Shown here: one piece after another, positions 41,904 to 49,352 of the stretch
Layout of the letters: each line of letters starts with the position of its first letter
Numbering within the stretch: position 1 is the stretch's first letter
Assembly: GCF_001735715.1 (NCBI RefSeq)
Contig: NZ_CP017259.1
Location: forward strand, 186,001-250,000
Length of the DNA: 64,000 bases
Source: Formosa sp. Hel3_A1_48
GTDB lineage: Bacteria; Bacteroidota; Bacteroidia; Flavobacteriales; Flavobacteriaceae
Direction of reading: 5' to 3'
Notes under the pieces: generated by a model
Told to the model about the DNA's origin: nothing
Seen by the model: the letters and a program-made list of their open reading frames with translations, nothing else
Databases searched by the model: none
Translations under genes and position numbers: made by a program

Positions 41904-44480
41904 TTATTGATTGTTTGTCAAAGCTTTTTTAATTATACTATAAGCTGGTGTAGGTTCAAAATTAGAATCGTATATGGATTGGAAATAAATATCGGGTTTT
42001 TTAAATCGCTCACCCATATCCCATAAATTCAGAGTAACCACACCAGAATTAACTTTAGATTGTAAAACATTTACTATTTTTTGATAAATAATAGCTTGTG
42101 TTTGAAATTCCTTAAGTAAATTTGATTTATCAGCTATTTTATAATCCAATTCCGTAATGTGAAAATCTAAATCATTGGCATGAGCCCAATCTATTAAGTC
42201 TGATAATTCCATTAAAGCTTGATCTGTTTTTTCAATAAAATTAGCTGTAGTTTTACTTAACTTTAAATGACCTTGCCAGCCAATTCCATCTACACGAAGA
42301 CCCTTACTTCTGAGATAAAGGATAGTTTCTTTAACCTTGTCCCACATGGGTTTTTGCATGCCAGCGTTTTGATTGTATACTAACTTGACGTTAGGTGCAT
42401 GTTTCGTTGCTATTTCAAAAGCTTTTACGATATAATTCGGAACACCATTTTCGTCTAGTCCCATAGTTAGCCAAGGGTTTTCCCAGCGATCGGTTCCTGG
42501 TTTTGGACCAAACCAACTGCCATCAGGTAAAATAGTTTCATTGACTACATCCATGTAATGTACCGTTGATTCTTCGTTATAGCGTTTGGCTGAAGCTGTC
42601 ATAAATTCAATCATAACATCCTCTAACTCTTCTGCTGTCCTATGGTCTTCCTTAGCCCATTTTGAAGCTTGTGGGCTGATGGGACCATGAATGCGAACAG
42701 AAAGATTGTGAGTTTTTGAAAACTCTAGAAACTCATCTATTCTATCCCATTGCCAAACACCCGGTCTAGGATATACACGTTGCTGTTTAGCAGCATTTGC
42801 AGGACATAAGAATTTAAAGTCTTTCAAGAAAAGTTCTTCTTCCTTACCTCCAAGTTCATGATGGTTTAGAGTGGCTCCTATCAATAGTTTATTTTCAGAA
42901 GCTTTTACTAAATCTTTTATGGGTGTATTACTTTGAGTGTTGAAAAAATTAGCCGCTAGTTTCTGAAATCGTTGAATCAAAGATTTTGATTTTTCATCTT
43001 CTGCAAGATTAACTGTTTCTGCTGGGTCTATTTTGTAATCATAGAGTTCTTCAGCAAAAATATCTTTTTCAAAAACAGGATCTGTGCTTTTCTTTCCATT
43101 AAGCCATACCGTATAGCGGTAGCGGTCAGTCCTAAAACTATATCCTGTTTTTTTAGCATTAGTCCATTGACTAACCGCAAAAGGCTTTACAGATATTTGT
43201 TCGCCCCTAACTAATGGCATTAAATTTTTTCCATCTAAGTTTTCTGGTATTTTAAACCCAGTAGCAGCACAAAGTGTTGGAAAAATATCAACAAATTCTG
43301 TTGGTGATTTAATTTGTATTTTTTTATTAACTCTTGGGTCTAAAATAACAAGTGGTGAACGGGTAGCTTGCTCAAAATTCGAATGCTTATTCCACAGACC
43401 ATGATCGCCCAAATGCCATCCATGATCGCCCCAAATTACAATAATCGTATTTTTATCCAAACCTGTTGTTTTTAGCTTATCCATAATTTTACCAATTTGC
43501 GCATCAATAAAACTAGTACTGGCATAGTATCCATGGATCAGATCTTTTTGAAATTCATCAGAAAGTATTACTCGATTGCTGTTTGAAACTTCATATGAAA
43601 TTTCTGGAGTGATATAAGATCTCAGTTCTCCAGAGCTATGATAAGCTATTCTAGGACCATTTTTAGAATTCTGTTGAAATTCATTGATTTTAAATTTTGA
43701 TGGATCATACATGTCCCAATAGCGCTTTGGTGGCGTAAATGGCAAATGAGGCCGCTTAAATCCAACAGCTAAAAAGAATGGTTCACTAGATTCTAATTTA
43801 TATTCATCAAGAAATTTATTGGCGTATATTGCCAAAGCGCCATCTACATAAGCATCGTCTGGGGCATCAGTCTTTTCGAAAGGGGGTTTAAATGTATCTC
43901 TTAAATATTTTCCTAAATTTTTAACCCCATTAGCTTTTGCTTCATTTCTTAATTCTTTAATATGTGCTTTAATTTTTGGGTCTTGGTAAAACCCCATAGC
44001 AGGTGGACCATAGTCACTAGGATAGTCAAATTTGTGTTCAGGCATGTATGGGATAGACCATGAGGGTTTATCTCTAAATTGATCTACACAGCGAGGATCA
44101 AAAATTTTACCTAGTCCAACAGTTGTGTAGCCGTTATCTCTAAAGAATTGAGGAATGGTAACAATGTCTGGAACCATATCGCGCATCTTAGTTTTTAAGT
44201 CTCTAACCTTTGTATAGTCCGGACGCTTTCCAGTCATTAGACTGGCACGAGCTGGACCACAGACAGCTTGTTGGGTGTGGTTATTTAAGAAAACTGTACC
44301 GTTTTCAGCTAGTAAATCAATGTTTGGAGTGCGTGCTAAATCGTCTCCAAAAGCACCAATAGTTGGCTTCAAATCATCAACCGCAATGAAAATAATATTT
44401 GGAGAAGAATTTGAAACCTGAGCCTGAATTAAACCACAAAAAAAGAAAAATAGAAAAGTAAATTGAATTGTTTTAGTCAT
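41904..44480 (-). CDS. Fusion of an S1 sulfatase and a GH10 xylanase domain
   Basis: A two-domain protein, 858 residues from the ATG at 44480. A longer reading starts at a TTG at 44501 inside the -7 box, so it is rejected. Signal ends GLIQAQ. Sulfatase domain: AVDDLKPTIGAFGD, formylglycine Cys74 in CGPAR, and GDHGWHLGDHGLWNKHSNFEQATRSPLVI. After about residue 525 a full GH10-like barrel follows: LLIGATLNHHELGG, acid/base Glu648 in MDVVNET, DGIGWQGHL, and nucleophile Glu777 in HITELDY. The usual GHxLVWHxQ motif is altered to IHGPISPQ. The reading frame is continuous across the junction. Likely role: binding or cutting xylan near sulfate groups while removing them. Its own HTCS-type operator lies upstream. 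Confidence 0.92.
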   Translation of the reverse strand: MTKTIQFTFLFFFFCGLIQAQVSNSSPNIIFIAVDDLKPTIGAFGDDLARTPNIDLLAENGTVFLNNHTQQAVCGPARASLMTGKRPDYTKVRDLKTKMRDMVPDIVTIPQFFRDNGYTTVGLGKIFDPRCVDQFRDKPSWSIPYMPEHKFDYPSDYGPPAMGFYQDPKIKAHIKELRNEAKANGVKNLGKYLRDTFKPPFEKTDAPDDAYVDGALAIYANKFLDEYKLESSEPFFLAVGFKRPHLPFTPPKRYWDMYDPSKFKINEFQQNSKNGPRIAYHSSGELRSYITPEISYEVSNSNRVILSDEFQKDLIHGYYASTSFIDAQIGKIMDKLKTTGLDKNTIIVIWGDHGWHLGDHGLWNKHSNFEQATRSPLVILDPRVNKKIQIKSPTEFVDIFPTLCAATGFKIPENLDGKNLMPLVRGEQISVKPFAVSQWTNAKKTGYSFRTDRYRYTVWLNGKKSTDPVFEKDIFAEELYDYKIDPAETVNLAEDEKSKSLIQRFQKLAANFFNTQSNTPIKDLVKASENKLLIGATLNHHELGGKEEELFLKDFKFLCPANAAKQQRVYPRPGVWQWDRIDEFLEFSKTHNLSVRIHGPISPQASKWAKEDHRTAEELEDVMIEFMTASAKRYNEESTVHYMDVVNETILPDGSWFGPKPGTDRWENPWLTMGLDENGVPNYIVKAFEIATKHAPNVKLVYNQNAGMQKPMWDKVKETILYLRSKGLRVDGIGWQGHLKLSKTTANFIEKTDQALMELSDLIDWAHANDLDFHITELDYKIADKSNLLKEFQTQAIIYQKIVNVLQSKVNSGVVTLNLWDMGERFKKPDIYFQSIYDSNFEPTPAYSIIKKALTNNQ

Positions 44481-44498
44481 GTTATATTTTGATTCAAT

Positions 44499-44563
44499 CA
44501 AACTTAATATTTATTTGAACCCACGTATGATAAATTTGTTGCAAATTCTATGACTAATGGGGA
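44499..44563 (-). promoter_or_regulatory. Promoter of the sulfatase-GH10 gene with HTCS-type operator (site E)
   Basis: The minus-strand -7 box TAAGTTTG (44499-44506) fits TAnnTTTG. At the expected distance of 25 nt, 44532-44563 reads on the plus strand AAATTTGTTGCAAATTCTAT and then GACTAATGGGGA. It matches site B at 22 of 32 positions. It is the most degenerate of the five copies and was found by position, then confirmed by sequence. The element also faces the divergent epimerase gene. Confidence 0.6.
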
Positions 44564-44580
44564 TGTTTAAACTTAATATG

Positions 44581-44610
44581 TTGGAATTGTGTGGTAAAAT
44601 CGTATTTTTA
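44581..44610 (+). promoter_or_regulatory. Candidate promoter of the aldose epimerase-like gene
   Basis: TTG at 44581-44583, a 19-nt spacer and TATTTTTA at 44603-44610 (one mismatch from TAnnTTTG) resemble a Bacteroidota housekeeping promoter. Transcription would begin about 20 nt before the TTG start at 44635. It is divergent from site E. Confidence 0.4.
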
Positions 44611-44634
44611 GTAAATAACTATTAAATTATTTCC

Positions 44635-45531
44635 TTGTTTAGAATAGAAAATATACAAAGCACCATTGAAAACGCAATTGAGTTAATAGACTCTAAAAAT
44701 GGAACAAAAGCTAGAATTAACCTAAGTTATGGAGCCAGTATTGACGAATTGGTTTTTAATAATATTAAAGTTATTACAAACCTCAAACCATTAGATCATA
44801 AAAAAACTTATCCTAGCTCTATATTATTTCCATTTGCAAATAGGATTAAGGATGGGAAATATAGGCATGAAGGTCAAAATTACAGTTTAGATTGTAATGA
44901 AAAAGAAGCAAATAATGCACTTCACGGATTAGTTTATGATAAAACCTTTAATGTTGAAGAAAAAAAACAATTTGATGACGAGGTAGAAATTAAACTTTTT
45001 TATGAAGAACTAAATCCACCAATTGGCTATCCATTTAAGTTTAGAATCGAACTACTTTATAAACTTACAAAAGACACTTTAATTCTAAAGACAAATATAA
45101 TCAACATAGACGAGAAAAAGTTTCCTTTTACACTTGGATGGCACCCCTATTTTAACAGCATCGATTTGGAGATGAGCGAGATTGAGTTTAGCAGCACAAA
45201 AAAAATTAAATCCAATAAAAACAATATTTCAGTAGGAGTTGAACCCTTTGACTCGGAAATGCCTTTAAGTTTGAGTAAAAAACTATTTGATGATGCTTTT
45301 ATTTTAGAACAACCGGAAGTTAAATTTTTTACACCAGAATATGACTTGGTTTTGACCTCGTCTGAAAAAGAGAACTTTTTACAATTATATACACCAATGA
45401 ATACTAATGCAATTGCCATTGAACCAATGACAGGTATTTCAGACAGTTTTAATAACAAAATTGGTTTAAAAGAATTATTACCAGATGAGTGTTATGGGAT
45501 TGAATGGCAAATATTTATTAAAATTAAATAA
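44635..45531 (+). CDS. Aldose 1-epimerase-like protein (GalM family)
   Basis: A 298-residue mutarotase-fold protein that interconverts alpha and beta anomers of aldoses, here plausibly xylose. Conserved residues fit the family: Arg70 in PFANRIKDGKY, His97 in NALHG, His169 in LGWHPYF and Glu263 in IEPMTG (catalytic base). No signal peptide, so cytoplasmic. An in-frame stop at 44623 and no nearby ATG mean it starts at TTG (44635) or a rarer codon. It is divergent from the sulfatase-GH10 gene and closes the PUL, facing a convergent RmuC-like gene. Confidence 0.88.
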   Translation: MFRIENIQSTIENAIELIDSKNGTKARINLSYGASIDELVFNNIKVITNLKPLDHKKTYPSSILFPFANRIKDGKYRHEGQNYSLDCNEKEANNALHGLVYDKTFNVEEKKQFDDEVEIKLFYEELNPPIGYPFKFRIELLYKLTKDTLILKTNIINIDEKKFPFTLGWHPYFNSIDLEMSEIEFSSTKKIKSNKNNISVGVEPFDSEMPLSLSKKLFDDAFILEQPEVKFFTPEYDLVLTSSEKENFLQLYTPMNTNAIAIEPMTGISDSFNNKIGLKELLPDECYGIEWQIFIKIK

Positions 45532-45558
45532 TAAAATATTCTATTAAAAATAATCAAA

Positions 45559-45590
45559 TCTTCAACAAAATAGTTCGACTTCACGACCTT
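45559..45590 (+). repeat. Dispersed intergenic repeat, copy 3
   Basis: Starts TCTTCAACAAAATAGTTCGA and continues CTTCACGACCTT. It shares a 17-nt block with copy 2 (4121-4160) and the 13-nt core CAAAATAGTTCGA with copy 1 (2624-2660). It lies in the 149-nt convergent gap between the epimerase and RmuC-like genes. Confidence 0.35.
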
Positions 45591-45680
45591 ATGATCTGAA
45601 ATTATTATTCAAAAAAAACTCTTTAGTCTTGATGATAATTTCTTCAACAAACCACTACCCATCTCAAAATGAAGTAAATA

Positions 45681-46856
45681 CTACAAATTAAGGTCTGTTT
45701 GAGTAGATATTTTAGGGATCTCGCGTATCTGCATTTCTTTTTCAAGATTATCTACCTGCTGTTTTAAATCTTTGGTTAGAATCTTCTTGTTTCGTTTTTC
45801 CATTGGGGGATTTAATTTCTCAGCATTCTCAAATTTAATTACGTTTTCAAGAATATCTCTGGGTAATTGAGATCCTGCTTTAGTTAGGGTATCTAAAAAC
45901 TCACGTGCAAAAAACTCATCTACCTGAATACGCCTTTTTGTAGTATGAGCGAACTTACCAATTATTCTACAAACATTATCACGTTCCTCTGGACTCAATT
46001 TGTCTGCAAACTCATACTCTTCAATTTTTTTCAAACTAAGCACAATAGGCTCAAGGGCATCTTTGGTGATTACAAACACATTGTAATCACCAATATTGTA
46101 ATGAAACTGATTAATTACCTCTAAAGTGTTGGAAGGTATCACCAAAAATAAATCATTCTTTACATTATCATGCTTTGCATATTTTTTGAGATTTTCAGTT
46201 TGATTTTTTATGTACTTAGGAAAATTAGATAAATCATCATTGGCTGGGCTTTTAGCATCAAAAACAATGAGTTGATCCATAATCTCTATAGAGCTATCTG
46301 GCTTGTTTCTTGGGTGTGGAAAATCTTCCTGACTAACGTAAGTTATGACATTATTTCTACATATGAGTTGTAGGTGGTTTTGAACATCTTTTTCATGGTC
46401 AGACCATTTGAGTTTCATTTTATTTAATACATCCTCTTTTTCTTGAACGCGCTCATCATTAAGGCGTGATTTCTCAGCTTCTAATGATTCTTGAAGGGTA
46501 AGGGCACTAGCAATACTTTTGGTGACTTCTTTTTGACGCCCCTCCTCTGCTTTTTGATAGGCAATGGTTTCATTCTTAAGTGTGTTGCGCTCTCTTTCAA
46601 CAATTATAAAACGCTCTTCAATCGCTGCCTTTTCAATCCTTATTTGATCAAAATTTTCTGTCCTAGCAGCTGCAATATCTAGTTGTTTATTGAGGTTTGT
46701 TATGATAGTGTTTCTCTCACTCAGCTCTTTTTCCAATGCAAGTATCTTTGCATTTTTTTCTTCAAGTTGATGTTCGGGGTTTGACTTTGGCTTCTTTAAA
46801 TAGATCGCCAAACCTATAAAACCAAATACTATAAATGCTAATATGAAATACTCCAT
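45681..46856 (-). CDS. RmuC-like membrane-anchored coiled-coil protein with nuclease-like fold
   Basis: A 391-residue protein. A transmembrane helix at 2-19 (EYFILAFIVFGFIGLAIYL) is followed by a long coiled coil (about 28-160). A region resembling the restriction-endonuclease-like core of RmuC comes next, where DSSIEIMDQLIVFDAKSP supplies a D...(D/E)xK-type motif. RmuC proteins limit inversions and rearrangements at short inverted repeats. The coiled-coil and (D/E)xK layout supports the call, but overall divergence is large, so activity is uncertain. It is alone on its strand, convergent with the epimerase gene. Confidence 0.6.
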   Translation of the reverse strand: MEYFILAFIVFGFIGLAIYLKKPKSNPEHQLEEKNAKILALEKELSERNTIITNLNKQLDIAAARTENFDQIRIEKAAIEERFIIVERERNTLKNETIAYQKAEEGRQKEVTKSIASALTLQESLEAEKSRLNDERVQEKEDVLNKMKLKWSDHEKDVQNHLQLICRNNVITYVSQEDFPHPRNKPDSSIEIMDQLIVFDAKSPANDDLSNFPKYIKNQTENLKKYAKHDNVKNDLFLVIPSNTLEVINQFHYNIGDYNVFVITKDALEPIVLSLKKIEEYEFADKLSPEERDNVCRIIGKFAHTTKRRIQVDEFFAREFLDTLTKAGSQLPRDILENVIKFENAEKLNPPMEKRNKKILTKDLKQQVDNLEKEMQIREIPKISTQTDLNL

Positions 46857-47124
46857 ATGATTTGTTATTAAATTGATTTATATGAAAACCTAAAATTAGG
46901 TAATAAATATAAAATTAAGTCCTAAAATTATTCAAATCTGTAATACAAAACAAAAGGAGTGTGTAATAATTATATGTTATTTAAGAAAATTAGAGGATAT
47001 AATATGCTATTTCAAGTAAAAAGTGGTAACTCAATCCAAAAGAAAATTGCGCAAACTATAAAGAGAGCTATGGTTGTGTAAATAATTATTTGAAAATAAC
47101 GTCTCACTAATATTGAATCCTTAC

Positions 47125-47994
47125 TTAAAACTCTCGTACAGAGCGTACAAAGAAATCGGAAGAACTCAAAGTATATGTAGTACTATTGAACTGACCCCCA
47201 GAAAAAAAGTTTTGTCTCCAGGCAGTTTCTTCTGGAAAATCAAAACCACCACCGCCAGAGTTTGCTTCACTTTGTGTAGATGACCAATATGTTTTTGAGC
47301 CAAATGAGTTTGAAAACCCAACTGTTTCACCAGCAGCTTGAATAGCATTTTTATAAGAATACATTTGAGCTAACTCATACCTTGTGGGTAGCCTCCAGTC
47401 TACAAAACCTTGGCCAGCTTCTGAATGATTGGAAGGATTGGATATTAGATTTTGCGCATTGTACCACGATGTAGGTGCGTCACTTTGATCAACTAATTCA
47501 CAAACTAAACCATGCTTACCGTCTGTAGAAATCATAAAAACATAACCCCCAAGTTCTGGCCAATATCCAATCGAATATGTTGGCGATGCAACACTCTGAG
47601 CTACCTTGGCATGTAATGCAAACGGAACGCTCATTAATTGGCTTACGCCTGTAATGGTGTAATTACTCCCTGCTTCTGGGTCGGTCTCAGTTTTTATAAA
47701 ATAGGGGCCAGCACTCCAATCTATTGCACTAAAATCATTTGAACTGCTGCCGTCACCAATTTCTAAACTTACTAATCCATTAACATTTGAGGATGGCGTG
47801 TGGGTTTCTTGATATACCACTGTTCCTGTCGCTGAGGTTTGTAAAATACTTATACGCATACCTATAGTTTGTTCACTCACTAATTCTCCTGCAGCATCTC
47901 TAACAATTGCTTGGTAACTCATTTTTTCTGGTGCTTGCGCAAAGCCCATTGTACTTATTAATATTACGGTTAGGAAGTTGTAAATTCTATTCAT
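47125..47994 (-). CDS. Secreted DUF1566-type protein
   Basis: A 289-residue exported protein. Signal 1-19 (TMGFAQ). The N-terminal domain opens with the common Bacteroidota stretch PEKMSYQAIVRDAAGELV and ends MSVPFALHAKVAQS. The C-terminal half is a DUF1566-like lectin-type fold (GKHGLVCELVDQSD, DWRLPTRYELAQMYSYK, TYWSSTQ, FFVRSVREF). Its stop lies 130 nt past the RmuC-like gene with nothing notable between. It is preceded at 7 nt by the T9SS protein, a pairing often seen in flavobacteria. Function unknown, probably cell-surface adhesion. Confidence 0.78.
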   Translation of the reverse strand: MNRIYNFLTVILISTMGFAQAPEKMSYQAIVRDAAGELVSEQTIGMRISILQTSATGTVVYQETHTPSSNVNGLVSLEIGDGSSSNDFSAIDWSAGPYFIKTETDPEAGSNYTITGVSQLMSVPFALHAKVAQSVASPTYSIGYWPELGGYVFMISTDGKHGLVCELVDQSDAPTSWYNAQNLISNPSNHSEAGQGFVDWRLPTRYELAQMYSYKNAIQAAGETVGFSNSFGSKTYWSSTQSEANSGGGGFDFPEETAWRQNFFSGGQFNSTTYTLSSSDFFVRSVREF

Positions 47995-48001
47995 CTGATG
48001 T

Positions 48002-48475
48002 TTATTTTTTTAAGATTTTAAACGTTTTTAATTCACTATTATTTTGGTTTATTTTCAACACATAAGTACCTACCGAAAGACGCTCCAAGCTTAACTGAGT
48101 GTGTATACTATTTATTTTTTCGTTTGATACCACTTTCCCTTGAATATCCGTAAGAACATAGCTTAAGCCTGTGAGCTCATTATCAATAATATTAAGCATA
48201 ATATAATCAGAAGAAGGGTTAGGGTAAACAACAGCATCCAAATTAATTGTTGTCGGTTGTGGATTGCTTAATGTAAATAATTCAAAACTTTGTTGAACGC
48301 CTTGACTGACACTGCCATTATCGGAGGAGTTTGCGCTGTAAAACACCTGACCCAAAGTATAGCTGGAAGTGCCTCCGCCACCGCTAGCATCTCCACCAGA
48401 AATCGACAGCGTATCTTGTGATTGTGCAGAAATTGAAAATAAAAGAACTGACAATAAATATAATGTTGGTTTCAT
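48002..48475 (-). CDS. Short secreted protein with T9SS type A sorting domain
   Basis: A 157-residue protein. Signal 1-19 (FSISAQS), a Gly/Ser-rich head ISGGDASGGGGTSSYTLGQV with VSQGVQQSFELFTL, and then a T9SS sorting domain (AVVYPNPSSDYIMLNI...VGTYVLKINQNN). Almost the whole protein is the head plus the sorting signal, so it has no catalytic domain. It is 7 nt upstream of the DUF1566 gene and likely forms a two-gene operon with it. Confidence 0.8.
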   Translation of the reverse strand: MKPTLYLLSVLLFSISAQSQDTLSISGGDASGGGGTSSYTLGQVFYSANSSDNGSVSQGVQQSFELFTLSNPQPTTINLDAVVYPNPSSDYIMLNIIDNELTGLSYVLTDIQGKVVSNEKINSIHTQLSLERLSVGTYVLKINQNNSELKTFKILKK

Positions 48476-48729
48476 AAACGAAATGTAATTTTATTTTAAA
48501 TTTACTTTTAATTCAAAAGTAATGAAAAATATAACTAAACAAGACTTGAATCCAATTTAATAGAAGATAATTACTAAAAAAAATAAAACTGCACGCTTTG
48601 CACTGATTGTTTTATACGAAACCAAGTAAAAACAGATAAGAAACAACAGCTCCATATTAACAAATTGCTGTTCAAACAATTGGTGAACAAGCTGTGTTTT
48701 CTTGAGATTATTATTTTTGATTAACTTAC

Positions 48730-49335
48730 ATGAAACTAAATAATTTAATAATGAAAATATTACTAATTATACTTGGAGTCTTAGCCTCTGCGTTTGTGGC
48801 TATCCAAATCTTTGCGTTGAATAGTCAGAGGAATATTGAAACCTACCCTTACACTGTTATTAAAAAATACAAGACCTTTGAAACTAGAGCTTATGAAGCG
48901 ACTTTATTCACCTCAGTAAAACTCTCTGAAAGTGACTTCAAAAAAGCTTCTAGTCAAGGCTTCTCCATTTTGGCAGGATATATTTTTGGCGGTAATGATA
49001 GAAATGAAAAAATAGCCATGACCTCTCCGGTGAGCATGTCTTTGGAAGATTCGACAACAATGATGTTTATGGTGCCAAAAAAATTGCACAAAGACATACT
49101 ACCTAAGCCTAATCAACCAGAAGTAGAGTTTAAGAAAGAACCTGCAAAAACAGTGGCGGCACTACAATTCTCGGGTTGGGCTAGCAACAAGAAAATAAAA
49201 AAATACAAACAACAATTACAAACAGCTTTGGCCAAAGAAGGTATTCCCCACACCAACCGCTTCTATTTTTTTGGATATAATGCGCCTTATGAAGTTTTTA
49301 ATAGGAAAAATGAAATCATTGTGGAACTGTTTTAA
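48730..49335 (+). CDS. SOUL-family heme-binding-like protein, membrane anchored
   Basis: A 201-residue protein with an N-terminal hydrophobic anchor (about 9-28, KILLIILGVLASAFVAIQIF) and a SOUL/HBP domain (NIETYPYTVIKKYKTFETRAYEATLFTSV, GYIFGGNDRNEKIAMTSPV, MMFMVPKKL, ALAKEGIPHTNRFYFFGYNAP). SOUL proteins bind heme or related tetrapyrroles; the bacterial role is not defined. An internal ATG at 48751 would also keep the anchor. It is followed 17 nt later by an alpha/beta hydrolase on the same strand. Confidence 0.88.
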   Translation: MKLNNLIMKILLIILGVLASAFVAIQIFALNSQRNIETYPYTVIKKYKTFETRAYEATLFTSVKLSESDFKKASSQGFSILAGYIFGGNDRNEKIAMTSPVSMSLEDSTTMMFMVPKKLHKDILPKPNQPEVEFKKEPAKTVAALQFSGWASNKKIKKYKQQLQTALAKEGIPHTNRFYFFGYNAPYEVFNRKNEIIVELF

Positions 49336-49352
49336 AATACTAAATCAAAAAC

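Larger units (their letters stand above)
4177..45531. other. Polysaccharide utilisation locus for (sulfated) xylan
   Basis: This region holds all genes from the end of the xylB operon to the aldose epimerase. Hallmarks are SusC/SusD with an HTCS, four xylan-type glycosidase families (GH10 twice, GH30, GH43, GH5), five sulfatases, two esterases and xylose catabolism. Most transcription units share the operator described for sites A-E. The convergent/divergent arrangement gives minus-strand operons at 4177-10784, 10902-13488, 13566-19526, 19666-31192, 35558-40095 and 40197-44480, with the HTCS and epimerase on the plus strand. The target, a sulfated xylan of marine algae or similar, is inferred from gene content. 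Confidence 0.85.

Noticed and set aside
44481-44501. TTG start at 44501 for the sulfatase-GH10 gene
   Set aside because: It overlaps the -7 box at 44499-44506, so transcription should start downstream; the ATG at 44480 gives a proper signal peptide.
45147-45458. 103-codon minus-strand frame inside the epimerase gene
   Set aside because: Antisense shadow of a gene with clear catalytic motifs.
47004-47081. Small 25-residue reading frame between the RmuC-like and DUF1566 genes
   Set aside because: No promoter, no recognisable motif and no neighbour context. Consistent with chance.
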